From JAHJFW01 sp964595075 (GTDB lineage: Bacteria > Patescibacteriota > Patescibacteriia > 2-12-FULL-60-25), in the NCBI GenBank assembly GCA_964595075.1, contig CAZQNT010000002.1, positions 1 through 64,000 of the forward strand: a DNA stretch of 64,000 bases, written 5' to 3'. A program made the position numbers and the translations under genes. The notes under the pieces were generated by a model. It was given only the letters and a program-made list of their open reading frames with translations, was not told where the DNA came from and made no database searches. Numbering within the stretch: the stretch's first letter is position 1; each line of letters begins with the position of its first letter. Positions 32,580 through 40,278 of the stretch are shown here, in pieces.

Positions 32580-32922
32580 AGAGGGAATAAATAAAGTCCT
32601 GCAAATTATCGATGCTCAAGCCTCCGGACATCTCGACGGATGTCAGTGCCTTGCCAGCCGATTGATCGAGCAAGTATTTGACCATGTCTGCATTCGGCAT
32701 CTCCTCGTACACTTTGGACTTCTTGCCGTCCTTCCCTGGGACGTACACCACGATGCCCTTGGCCAGATCCATAGCGGCATCCATAAGGGGTTGAAATTCC
32801 AGCTCGATCCGATCGAGCATCTTCTGCCGCATCTCGATCCGTTTGAGGGTTTCGGGATTCAAAGTACCGAGCGGTCTCCCGCCCAATTTCCCGTTTTCCC
32901 TGCTGGACTTCGATTTAGGCAT
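32545..32922 (-). CDS. putative terminase small subunit
   Basis: 125 residues. A basic Gly/Arg start (RENGKLGGRPLGTLNPETLK), a central helical region, and GKALTSVEMSGGLSIDNLQD near the end. Position directly before, and overlapping, the large terminase suggests the DNA-recognition subunit. Sequence alone is not decisive. Confidence 0.6.
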   Translation of the reverse strand: MPKSKSSRENGKLGGRPLGTLNPETLKRIEMRQKMLDRIELEFQPLMDAAMDLAKGIVVYVPGKDGKKSKVYEEMPNADMVKYLLDQSAGKALTSVEMSGGLSIDNLQDFIYSLYGKSANRRNPA

Positions 32923-32938
32923 ACGAAAACCTAAAAAC

Positions 32939-34171
32939 CTAAAACTTGGCTAACTTAACAGCCTGCTTTCCGGTGAATTTTTGCCATCTGTCGACGATCA
33001 CGTCGCAATACGCCGGATCCATCTCGATCATGCAGCACCGTCGTCCGATCTGTTCGGCGGCGATGAGCGTGGAGCCTGAACCGCCAAAACAATCGAGCAC
33101 GATTCCATCCTGCGGTGCGCTGTTCATGATGGCTTTAGCGCAAAGCCGAACCGGTTTCATGGTCGGATGTTCCGGTGACTTGGTAGGACGGTCGAAAAAC
33201 CAAACGTCGCCCTGTTTTCGTCCGCCGTACCACGCATGATTTGTCCAACCGTATAGAATCGGCAACGCTTCGGCATCTGCGTCTGAATCGTCGAGCTTGG
33301 ACGATTGATCTTCAGATAATCCGTGCATAATCGGTTCGGATTGGTGCTGGTAATCGGAACCGCCAAGCGTGAAGCGTTGCTTCGCCCAAACAATGTATCC
33401 CTGCCAATGTCCGCCAGCATCCGTGAACGCTTGCCAAAGTGAATGCAATTCGCCGTATGACATGCAGATGTAGAACGCGCCCGTAACATGAGAGACGAGA
33501 TTGGCCATGACGCGGCGCAGGAATGCGATGAATTCATCCCGTGGCATTTCGTCGTTCGCAATCTTCTTCCTGCGTTTACCAGAACCGCCGACATAGCTCA
33601 TGTTGTACGGCGGATCCGTAAAACACATGCTGGCTTTCACGCCATCAAGCAAACGGTCAAAGCATTCTGGATTAGTGGAATCCCCACACAAAAGCCTATG
33701 AGTACCAAGTTGATATAGGTCGCCTGTCTTGGTTTCTGGGTTCTCGGGGACGATTGGGTCATAGTCGTCCTCGACTGGTTCCTTGGTGAGGCGGTTCAAT
33801 GCCTCGGTGATTTCGTTCTCATCAAAACCAGACAACCTGCGGGACTCGGCATCCAGCTCGTCCAACAGCTTGGCGAGCATGTCCATGTCCCATTCACCGG
33901 AGATACGGTTGAGGGCGAGGTTCAATGCCTTCTCCCGATCCTTGGGAATATCGACGCGAATGCACGGGACTTCGGCCATGCCTAGGCGTTCGGCAGCTTT
34001 GATGCGTTGGTGTCCGCCAATAACCGTTCCGTCCGTGTTCACGATGATCGGATCCACGAAACCGAACGCGCGGATGGACTCCGTGAGTTTCGTGAGCTCG
34101 CGTTCGCTGATAGAACGCGGATTGTATTCCGCCGGCTTGAGTGCGGTAATTTTTACTGATTCGTATTGCAT
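32939..34171 (-). CDS. ParB-domain fused DNA N4/N6 methyltransferase
   Basis: 410 residues from ATG 34171, overlapping the next gene's end by 19 bases. Residues 1-110 form a ParB/Srx-like domain (ITALKPAEYNPRSISERELT, TVIGGHQRIKAAERLG). The methyltransferase follows: FTDPPYNMSY (catalytic DPPY) near residue 185 and DCFGGSGSTLIAAEQIGRRC (SAM site) near the end, i.e. the beta-class order. Phage enzymes of this type modify adenine or N4-cytosine to evade restriction or control packaging. Confidence 0.92.
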   Translation of the reverse strand: MQYESVKITALKPAEYNPRSISERELTKLTESIRAFGFVDPIIVNTDGTVIGGHQRIKAAERLGMAEVPCIRVDIPKDREKALNLALNRISGEWDMDMLAKLLDELDAESRRLSGFDENEITEALNRLTKEPVEDDYDPIVPENPETKTGDLYQLGTHRLLCGDSTNPECFDRLLDGVKASMCFTDPPYNMSYVGGSGKRRKKIANDEMPRDEFIAFLRRVMANLVSHVTGAFYICMSYGELHSLWQAFTDAGGHWQGYIVWAKQRFTLGGSDYQHQSEPIMHGLSEDQSSKLDDSDADAEALPILYGWTNHAWYGGRKQGDVWFFDRPTKSPEHPTMKPVRLCAKAIMNSAPQDGIVLDCFGGSGSTLIAAEQIGRRCCMIEMDPAYCDVIVDRWQKFTGKQAVKLAKF

Positions 34172-35226
34172 AGGATTGTTCTTGCGACATGTTCGACCAC
34201 TCTGCTTACGACCCCATTCCCGCACATCTTGTACCGTTGGGTATCGCTCATTTCGATTTCGTTCCCCTTTTCGTCAACTCCCCATCTCGTCCATTCGTCC
34301 GGCCATGACATGAGACGTTCGCATTCGAGCGGGGTGAGTCGTCTAACTCGGATGCCGTCCGTGACGCCAGAGACTTCGGCGGTGCGATGGCTGTATCCCT
34401 TGGCATACCTAGCTTGGATCGTCCGTGCGGCAGACGTGATCTTCGGATTTTTTGTGCTGAGATCGATGAAGGCGATTCCTCCCGTGTTGGCTCCATCGAT
34501 CGTGAAGGCGTAGTCACCTTCAATCCTGTTTTGATTGCGGTTTAGGTACTTGAGCGGGCAACGGACGGCGTAACAGCCGGTTTTCGCGCCTATGCCTCCG
34601 CCGTTTGCCTTGAGCGTCCGTGCGACGCCGTGTTCGGAATAGACGCGTTCGGCTTGAGCGACCCGAGACGTGATTTCGCTAAGATTCGCTTCAGTACCTT
34701 GCGGCTCAAAAAATACTTTTCGTGCACGTTCGCCTCGAGTACCGACGATAAAGACGCGTTCGCGGTTTTGAGGGACGCCGAAATGTCTTGCGTTGAGAAT
34801 CTGCCATGAGAGAGCGTAGCCCTCTTCGGCCAGCGAATTGAGAATGACGGCGAAGTCACGCCCTCCGTTAGATGACAGAGCACCTTTAACGTTTTCCCAG
34901 ATAAAATGGCGTGGCTTTTTCTCGTGCAACGCGCGGACGTATTCCGCGAACAGGCTCGACCGTTCGCCTTCGAGTCCAGCTCGCTTTCCAGCGACGGACA
35001 GGTCTTGGCATGGGCTGCCTCCGACGAGAAGGTCAAAGTCGGCAACGTCCTTCCAGTTGATTGATTGGATGTCTCCATAGTTTTTGATGGCTGGGAATCT
35101 GCGTCTGAGTACGGCTGATGCGTATTTATCGATTTCGCTCATGCCGACGCACCGAGAGCGAGTCATGCCCGCCGACATACCGAGTTCGAATCCACCGACT
35201 CCAGTAAACAGGGAAAAATATTTCAT
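34153..35226 (-). CDS. DNA (cytosine-5) methyltransferase
   Basis: 357 residues. Motifs: FSLFTGVGGFELGM (I), GGSPCQDLSVAGKRAG (IV, catalytic Cys), FIWENVKG (VI), GVPQNRERVFIVG (VIII), and RVRRLTPLECERLMSWPDEW (target recognition end/IX), finishing with YKMCGNGVVSRVVEH (X). No cognate restriction enzyme lies beside it, so it is an orphan, probably anti-restriction. Overlaps the VRR-NUC gene by four bases. Confidence 0.95.
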   Translation of the reverse strand: MKYFSLFTGVGGFELGMSAGMTRSRCVGMSEIDKYASAVLRRRFPAIKNYGDIQSINWKDVADFDLLVGGSPCQDLSVAGKRAGLEGERSSLFAEYVRALHEKKPRHFIWENVKGALSSNGGRDFAVILNSLAEEGYALSWQILNARHFGVPQNRERVFIVGTRGERARKVFFEPQGTEANLSEITSRVAQAERVYSEHGVARTLKANGGGIGAKTGCYAVRCPLKYLNRNQNRIEGDYAFTIDGANTGGIAFIDLSTKNPKITSAARTIQARYAKGYSHRTAEVSGVTDGIRVRRLTPLECERLMSWPDEWTRWGVDEKGNEIEMSDTQRYKMCGNGVVSRVVEHVARTILCNTNQ

Positions 35227-35552
35227 AAGAGCGAAATGCCAATTGCTTTTGCAACCTCATCCCACGATCGGGCGAGGATGTATGTGCCACCTGCCGTCTC
35301 GATTTTCGTCTGCCAGTCACGTTGCTCCTTTCGTTGACGACCTTCAGGTGACTTCACTTCGATGCCGATGAATTGGCCGCGGATGACGCAAACAATGTCC
35401 GGCATGCCGACGTTGAACGCATCTGAGCGTCTGAAGCCGATAATCGTTTTTCCTTTGCGGATAGGGATCGGTGCGGGTTGGCAACGGAAAGCCAAGATCC
35501 CGCGCCAACGGAGATTGTCTAGGATTGAGCGCTGGATGTTCGATTCCCTCAT
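35223..35552 (-). CDS. VRR-NUC domain nuclease
   Basis: 109 residues from ATG 35552; ATG at 35564 is an equal alternative. The VRR-NUC core is clear: RESNIQRSILDNLRWRG, NVGMPDIVCVIRGQFIGIEV-K (catalytic D and E-x-K), and KIETAGGTYILARSWDEV. These are PD-(D/E)XK-type structure-specific nucleases, common in phage recombination modules. Four-base overlap with the methyltransferase gene. Confidence 0.9.
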   Translation of the reverse strand: MRESNIQRSILDNLRWRGILAFRCQPAPIPIRKGKTIIGFRRSDAFNVGMPDIVCVIRGQFIGIEVKSPEGRQRKEQRDWQTKIETAGGTYILARSWDEVAKAIGISLL

Positions 35553-35592
35553 GCGGACAAGCATAATCGCGTGAAGGCTTGAAAAAGGGCGG

Positions 35593-35991
35593 TTATCCAC
35601 GCATCCGACTTCTTGTCGCCATTACCGGCGGTGGTTTATCGACGTACACGATGACCGTCTTTGGGATTTCATGCCCTCGATCGACGAGGTCGGATACCCT
35701 TCCGGCAAGCGCGTCTGCCGTGCAGAGCCATCGGTCAGCCGAGAGTTCGAGCTCCTGGGACTTGCAGGAAAGGTATCGTTCGTACGCTTCGTTCAATGAA
35801 CAGATCAGGCTTTCTTCCTTGGTGGGTATGTCCTCGATCTGCCATATTCTTTTCTCTCCCCACTTGGCGAGATCGGAGAGCGGGACGTGAATGGAGCCTC
35901 GTCTGCGGCGGAGCAGATAGGCGTGGCCGTCCGAACCCATGATGAGGATCGAGAGTGCGTCGACTTTGAATAAGTTGCGTTGGGCTATCAT
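35593..35991 (-). CDS. phage hypothetical protein
   Basis: 132 residues, mixed alpha/beta. Includes GSIHVPLSDLAKWGEKRIWQ and a basic C-terminus (MATRSRMRG). The gene stops in the 40-base gap before VRR-NUC. No family recognised; position is in the early/recombination block. Confidence 0.6.
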   Translation of the reverse strand: MIAQRNLFKVDALSILIMGSDGHAYLLRRRRGSIHVPLSDLAKWGEKRIWQIEDIPTKEESLICSLNEAYERYLSCKSQELELSADRWLCTADALAGRVSDLVDRGHEIPKTVIVYVDKPPPVMATRSRMRG

Positions 35992-35994
35992 GAT

Positions 35995-36198
35995 TCATGT
36001 TGTTGGAGGTTCGAATTTCGGTATTTTCCGGACCGGTACAAGCCTGACCTCCCAGAGCTCGTTTTTCCGTTCGACCATGACGGATTCGAATGTCCGGCGG
36101 TTCGCCGTTTCAGCAAACTTGTCCGCGCTCGCCTTATCGCGAAACCGTGCGATGATTTCTTTCTTCTGCATAAATTGTGAAACCGCCGTTTTAATCAA
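35995..36198 (-). CDS. phage hypothetical protein
   Basis: 67 residues, basic, with MQKKEIIARFRDKASADKFA, a short strand-helix pattern. Overlaps the preceding gene by eight bases and ends three bases before the next. No family recognised. Confidence 0.55.
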   Translation of the reverse strand: MIKTAVSQFMQKKEIIARFRDKASADKFAETANRRTFESVMVERKNELWEVRLVPVRKIPKFEPPTT

Positions 36199-36385
36199 GA
36201 AGCCGCTGGAGGCGGGCGATAATTCTGTTCATGCGGTCGCTGTACCAATCATCAAATGAGGCTTGCGATCCGGAGCGTTCCCAGAGGCGGTAGAGCGTTG
36301 AGCGCAGACGTTGACTTTGCGTTGGCGGATGGTAGGCTCGAGCTGAGCGCGTCCGTTCGATGGTTTCCTTTGTGGCGTCTTGCAT
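36191..36385 (-). CDS. phage hypothetical protein
   Basis: 64 residues from ATG 36385, two bases after the previous stop (TGATATG junction). Arg-rich and helical (RSTLYRLWERSGSQASFDDW). No family recognised. Confidence 0.55.
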   Translation of the reverse strand: MQDATKETIERTRSARAYHPPTQSQRLRSTLYRLWERSGSQASFDDWYSDRMNRIIARLQRLLD

Positions 36386-36386
36386 A

Positions 36387-37007
36387 TCATTTCCAAACGA
36401 GATTTTTCTTGGCGTTCCCACCGTAGTCGACCCACTCACCGGTGTAGATGCGGACTCGCCAGATGCCACGCTCTTCGTCGTAATGTGCGAGATCGCCTTC
36501 GAGATACGGCTTGGCTCGTCTCATCCCCTTGCCCGGAACGAATACTTTTCCTCCACCCCCTTGAGGGGGTAGGGGGAGATTATTCTTCAAGGGTCTTCTT
36601 ATGGGTTCTTCTTTGTGTGCCGTTTTCGGTACGGGTGCCCGTTCCGTATTCGGTACTGCCGTGTCCCCTTTTCGGTATTGGTCATTCCTTACACCCGTGC
36701 CGTTTTCGGTACTGGTTGTGGATTCTTCGTGGCATATCAAAACATCGATCTCAATAACCGTCGTGCAGCCTTTCCGTTCGCCTGTTCGAAGATGAATTCC
36801 ATGGCTTGGTCCCTCGGTTTGCCAATACTTGAAAGACTTGAACACGCTTTTCCGATCGCACCCGATTTCATCTGCCAGTGTCTGCGCGGAGGCTGACGTG
36901 CGCCCGTGGCTGAGCAACACGGCAAGCACGGCGACGTTGATCGCACCGTGGCCTCCGCGGCAGACTTGGTTTGGCAGCGCGGCGAATGGGTACGACACCT
37001 TTCCCAT
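36387..37007 (-). CDS. phage replication-initiation-like protein with N-terminal winged helix
   Basis: 206 residues from ATG 37007 (TGATATG junction). The N-terminal 85 residues (INVAVLAVLLSHGRTSASAQ, TLADEIGCDRKSVFKSFKYW) read as a helix-turn-helix of the phage replisome-organiser (lambda O-like) type. A low-complexity middle (with LPLPPQGGGG) leads to a C-terminal region ending GEWVDYGGNAKKNLVWK. Probably binds the phage origin or acts as a regulator. The C-terminal partner-binding part is not recognised. Confidence 0.65.
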   Translation of the reverse strand: MGKVSYPFAALPNQVCRGGHGAINVAVLAVLLSHGRTSASAQTLADEIGCDRKSVFKSFKYWQTEGPSHGIHLRTGERKGCTTVIEIDVLICHEESTTSTENGTGVRNDQYRKGDTAVPNTERAPVPKTAHKEEPIRRPLKNNLPLPPQGGGGKVFVPGKGMRRAKPYLEGDLAHYDEERGIWRVRIYTGEWVDYGGNAKKNLVWK

Positions 37008-37008
37008 A

Positions 37009-37305
37009 TCAGTAGCTGCGAGCGAGATCGCGCGCGTCCTCATCTAGAATCGATAGGTCGCGGATCTCTTTCTCACGCTGGCGTGATACGGCACGCACCA
37101 CATCTTCAAATGCCACGCGTGCGGTGTCGTTTTGTTCGCGCACCCGCATCCGTTCGACCACGTTCAACACCCAGTCGAGCGAACGAATCTGTCCGACCTT
37201 TCGTTTTTGCATGAGCGCGACGTTTTTCGCTTGCTCATCCCTGCCCACGCGGCGGAACGGCGCCGCATGGGTTGTGCGTTGTGCCTCCTGCATAACGCGG
37301 ATCAA
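37009..37305 (-). CDS. phage hypothetical protein, basic helical
   Basis: 98 residues, strongly basic and helical (VERMRVREQNDTARVAFEDV). Four-base overlap with the DUF736 gene upstream. Could bind nucleic acid; no family recognised. Confidence 0.55.
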   Translation of the reverse strand: MIRVMQEAQRTTHAAPFRRVGRDEQAKNVALMQKRKVGQIRSLDWVLNVVERMRVREQNDTARVAFEDVVRAVSRQREKEIRDLSILDEDARDLARSY

Positions 37306-37547
37306 AACGGGATGTCGTCCAGATTGACCTCGTCGGTCGCAGTGGACGTCTGGTCAGTCGGAGCATGCTGTTCCCGCCGTTCCTCGGAAACGATGATTTG
37401 GTAGTCCGGCTGATTCTCCTTTTCCTTTCGGTCATTCTTGAAAACCGCAATACGAATTTCTCCGCGCAAATCCTCAAGCACGCCGGAAAAGTATTTCTTC
37501 CCGTCTTTACTTTCTTTGAGCCACAAGGCTCCAATTTTTCGTGACAT
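37302..37547 (-). CDS. DUF736-like protein with SSB-type acidic tail
   Basis: 81 residues. The start (KIGALWLKESKDGKKYFSGV) and IRIAVFKNDRKEKENQPDYQ match DUF736, a small OB-like fold. The tail ends DEVNLDDIPF, an acidic stretch closed by a hydrophobic tip, exactly as in single-stranded DNA-binding proteins, where it recruits repair and replication partners. Together with the adjacent ATPase and nucleases this suggests a phage SSB-like role (inferred). Confidence 0.8.
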   Translation of the reverse strand: MSRKIGALWLKESKDGKKYFSGVLEDLRGEIRIAVFKNDRKEKENQPDYQIIVSEERREQHAPTDQTSTATDEVNLDDIPF

Positions 37548-37558
37548 AGGATTGATGG

Positions 37559-37801
37559 TTAAGCGTTCAACGCCTTCTTGAGCAATGATGAGATTTCCTC
37601 ATACACGCTCACGGCGTAGAGCGATTTGTGAGCCTGCTCCTCGGGATCGTAGACGCTTTTGAGTCGATGGTTATCGCGCATGCGCGAGCTCCACGTTTCA
37701 GCGTCCTCTTTGAATTCCCAGACGCTTGCGTCCACGTCCTTGATAAGACGCTCGTAGATTTCAATGCGAATCTTTTTGAGCGTATCCATGGATGCCTTCA
37801 T
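37559..37801 (-). CDS. phage hypothetical protein
   Basis: 80 residues, mostly helical and charged (IRIEIYERLIKDVDASVWEF, EEISSLLKKALNA). Overlaps the upstream gene by four bases. No family recognised. Confidence 0.6.
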   Translation of the reverse strand: MKASMDTLKKIRIEIYERLIKDVDASVWEFKEDAETWSSRMRDNHRLKSVYDPEEQAHKSLYAVSVYEEISSLLKKALNA

Positions 37802-37986
37802 ACTTCTTCGTCCTCCTTTCCTTTCATGTATTCGGCCTTGAGAGTCGAATAATGCTTGTGAATCTCGAGTACGGCTTTCCGATGCAGACCGGATAAGCGG
37901 CTTACGGCAACGATGTCAAACATGTTCGTCACGCCGGATCGACGCACGTTCTCGTATGCCCAGAATTCTTCTTTGGTGATAGGCAT
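37798..37986 (-). CDS. phage hypothetical protein with helix-turn-helix-like core
   Basis: 62 residues from ATG 37986 (PITKEEFWAYENVRRSGVTN). The segment FDIVAVSRLSGLHRKAVLEI resembles a helix-turn-helix. A longer upstream reading (to 38067) lacks a ribosome site. Possibly a small regulator; uncertain. Confidence 0.55.
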   Translation of the reverse strand: MPITKEEFWAYENVRRSGVTNMFDIVAVSRLSGLHRKAVLEIHKHYSTLKAEYMKGKEDEEV

Positions 37987-37990
37987 ATGG

Positions 37991-38254
37991 TTAGAACGTT
38001 TCCTCGGCGAACGCTTCGGAATCCGTGTCCTCGAGCTCGACGGTGAGTGAATCCTTGGCATGCTCAATGGATTTCTTCCACTCGAGCACGGCTCGCGTCG
38101 CGCTGAACGACGTTTCCTGATTTTTCTGATGAGCGAGATACGAGCTCATTTCCTGCATGAGTGCCGCTTCGAACATTTCTCCCCTTTTGGCGGATTCAAG
38201 TGAGAGGCTGTGCGCCTTGGCCTGAAGTTGGTCAAACGTGTAAAAGTTTTCCAT
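37991..38254 (-). CDS. phage hypothetical protein, helical
   Basis: 87 residues, largely helical and acidic at the end (LTVELEDTDSEAFAEETF). Starts two bases after the nuclease stop. No family recognised. Confidence 0.6.
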   Translation of the reverse strand: MENFYTFDQLQAKAHSLSLESAKRGEMFEAALMQEMSSYLAHQKNQETSFSATRAVLEWKKSIEHAKDSLTVELEDTDSEAFAEETF

Positions 38255-38255
38255 A

Positions 38256-39042
38256 TCAGGTTTTGGCTAATTCCTTTTCGCGTTTCTTGAGTGCGAGGCA
38301 GGCCAAGAATGCCGATTCGTCCACCTTGAAATCCTCCTTCGAGTATTCGTATGGCGTACAGACCCCTGATTCCTTGTCGAAATGCAGGATCATGGCACCG
38401 TCGAGCACTTCGCCATTCTCTTCCTCGTAAGCGAGGCAATATCCGGCGACTTGGTAGCGCATTTCTGTGTACACGCCCTTGGCTGTCTTGTAGTCGATGA
38501 GCATCCGCTTACCGTTGACGGTCGCGATTGCGTCGACCAATCCCGCGTATCCGTGAACGCGCGAGTAGATGAGCTTTTCGGCGTGTTGGAACNNNNNNNN
38601 NNACGTCATGTTCGTTGAACCAATTCAGGAACGCATTGATGCCGGCGCGAACGCGTTCGTCCGATTCGTCCGGAATCGACGGCACGTCGGATCGGTGGAT
38701 GACGGCGACCGCGAACGCTTCCGCGTACGCGTGCACCATGTCTCCGATGGATGCCGCCTGTTCCTTCTTTATCTGGTGTTGGCGAACGGCTTCCTCGATG
38801 ATCGGGACGATTTCTTCGACCGTGAACGGTCCGGAATTGGACTCGAGGAATGAACGGAGATGCTTCTCGGCAAGCCCGACTGCCCATGGAATGAGGAATC
38901 GGGACTTGTCGATGATGCCCGTACAGGCCGTGACCGAAAGCAGATATTCTTTCGAACCTTCAAGTCGATAACGATGCGAGTCAGGTAGGTGCTCGAGCGT
39001 GATTTCTCCGCCGTAGAGCTTCTCGGTGATTTTTTCAGCCAT
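38256..39042 (-). CDS. PD-(D/E)XK nuclease (RecB/Cas4-like), crosses an N gap
   Basis: About 260 residues, interrupted by a 10-N gap at 38593-38602 whose true length shifts the frame. The N-terminal part has HLPDSHRYRLEGSKEYLLSV and IPWAVGLAEKHL. The C-terminal part has VHGYAGLVDAIATVNGKRM and LIDYKTAKG, i.e. G-x-x-D then D-x-K, the catalytic core of the PDDEXK_1 family. It probably processes phage DNA ends together with the upstream ATPase. Start ATG 39042 is four bases after the ATPase stop. Confidence 0.85.
38593..38602. other. assembly gap (10 N)
   Basis: N run inside the PD-(D/E)XK nuclease gene. Confidence 0.95.
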
Positions 39043-39046
39043 ATGG

Positions 39047-39892
39047 TTAGACAGCTGCCGCGACTTTGGTTCGCGCAGTTTCGAGAGCCTGATTAGGATC
39101 GACGGAAACCTTTGTTTCCGGCGGGGTTTGATTCCCCTTTGGTGTACCTAACGGGATATTGGAACCCGTTGGTTCAGCAGGTTTTTTCGACCATGCATAG
39201 CTTTCGGTGCCGTGAACTGCTTTGATGATCTTCGCAAAGTCCGGCTCGATGATTTTTCCAAGTTGACCGGTCCGATCCTTTGCCGTGAATTTATCCGATG
39301 ACGGATCGACGAAAATGACGCGCTTCGATTCGCCGTCTGCCGTTTGCACAACGGTCATGTAACCGACCACGTCGACCATGTTCACGATGTCCTTCGAAAC
39401 CTTTGTCGTGATGAGCGGACGCAAAAGCACCCGATCCTCGTCGGGCTTGTCGTCCACGTGAGCGACCAAAAGAACATGCATGCCGGAATCCCGAAGCACC
39501 TTCACATAATCGCGCATTGTCTTGCGGAGCCATCCCCAACCAGCTTGGCTCGGGGATCCGTCCTTTTGTACGAGTTTGGAATCGCCTAGAGCCACCATGT
39601 GACGCATGAGCTTTTCCATGAGTTCTCCGATCGGGTCGATCACGGCGGTTTCGTACCCGCTCTTTTTGAGAGCCTCGGTGTACTCCCGCATGTCCGCCCA
39701 TTTCTCGACGTGAGCCACGTCGAGCTTGATCCCACGCAAACCGAAATACTTCGAACCGTTCTCGCAATCCGCCATGAGCGGTTTTGGAGCCGTTGCGGCG
39801 AACGTCGACTTTCCTACCCCACCTTCCCCGTATACGAGCATGACGAGGGGAGGTTTCACCGACGGATCGCCGGTGTTGATGATTTTGAGCAT
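39047..39892 (-). CDS. phage P-loop ATPase (Sak4/AAA_24-like)
   Basis: 281 residues from ATG 39892, chosen over an upstream frame because AGAGGA lies before it. Walker A YGEGGVGKSTFA near residue 20, Walker B-like ETAVIDPIGEL near 80 and HVLLVAHVDD near 135 give a RecA-core layout like phage Sak4 single-strand annealing ATPases. It is the first gene of the minus-strand prophage transcript and precedes a RecB-like nuclease and an SSB-like protein, suggesting a recombination module. The C-terminal 45 residues are disordered. Confidence 0.85.
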   Translation of the reverse strand: MLKIINTGDPSVKPPLVMLVYGEGGVGKSTFAATAPKPLMADCENGSKYFGLRGIKLDVAHVEKWADMREYTEALKKSGYETAVIDPIGELMEKLMRHMVALGDSKLVQKDGSPSQAGWGWLRKTMRDYVKVLRDSGMHVLLVAHVDDKPDEDRVLLRPLITTKVSKDIVNMVDVVGYMTVVQTADGESKRVIFVDPSSDKFTAKDRTGQLGKIIEPDFAKIIKAVHGTESYAWSKKPAEPTGSNIPLGTPKGNQTPPETKVSVDPNQALETARTKVAAAV

Positions 39893-40057
39893 ATAGATGT
39901 GTCCTCTAAGAATGAATTGAATAAGTCCTCGAATTGCCGGATAAACCGCCGGCACGGCTCGACCTTTAGGGGCGGCCTTGTGTCCCCGCGTGGTGCCCGG
40001 TCCATGCTTGGCAGGAGCGGTTTCAATGAACCCGCTTAAGCCAAACCGGACACCGCG

Positions 40058-40090
40058 CTAAAACGAAAAGCCGCTGATTGACAGCGGCTT
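40058..40090 (-). terminator. terminator in the leader at the right end of the prophage
   Basis: On the minus strand AAGCCGCTG-tcaat-CAGCGGCTT (plus 40068-40090) is followed by TTCGTTTT. It lies about 170 bases before the first prophage gene, so it would end or attenuate a transcript starting to its right. Confidence 0.75.
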
Positions 40091-40091
40091 C

Positions 40092-40161
40092 GCAGTAGGC
40101 GGTTTTTCGGGTACTATGGGATACAGAAAAACCACCTACTGCTTGTAAACAGTAAGTGGTT
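40092..40161 (-). promoter_or_regulatory. three-arm alternative hairpin ahead of the prophage early genes
   Basis: Arm 40092-40108 pairs with arm 40126-40142 (16 of 17). The same middle arm (40130-40141) can instead pair with 40150-40161 (11 of 12). The two hairpins exclude each other and lie just before a terminator in the minus-strand reading, the layout of an attenuator or small regulatory RNA. Confidence 0.55.
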
Positions 40162-40203
40162 AATAGGCCAATTTTAGCCTACTTTTGCGTCACGTAAGTT
40201 GAT

Positions 40204-40218
40204 TTGTGCGACGCACAA
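40204..40218. promoter_or_regulatory. palindrome TTGTGCG-A-CGCACAA, possible operator
   Basis: Perfect 7-bp inverted repeat around one base in the gap between yvcK and the prophage. No gene is seen in 39893-40278 apart from these signals. A repressor or recombinase site is possible. Confidence 0.4.
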
Positions 40219-40278
40219 GATTCTTTACGATACTACACTCTCTTCGGGCCGCTCCCCTGCTTTGAGAAAAAAGTTTTT

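Noticed and set aside
11930..40278. Direct repeats as prophage attachment sites
   Set aside because: Comparing both flanks by eye gave only matches of about six bases, which is not significant.
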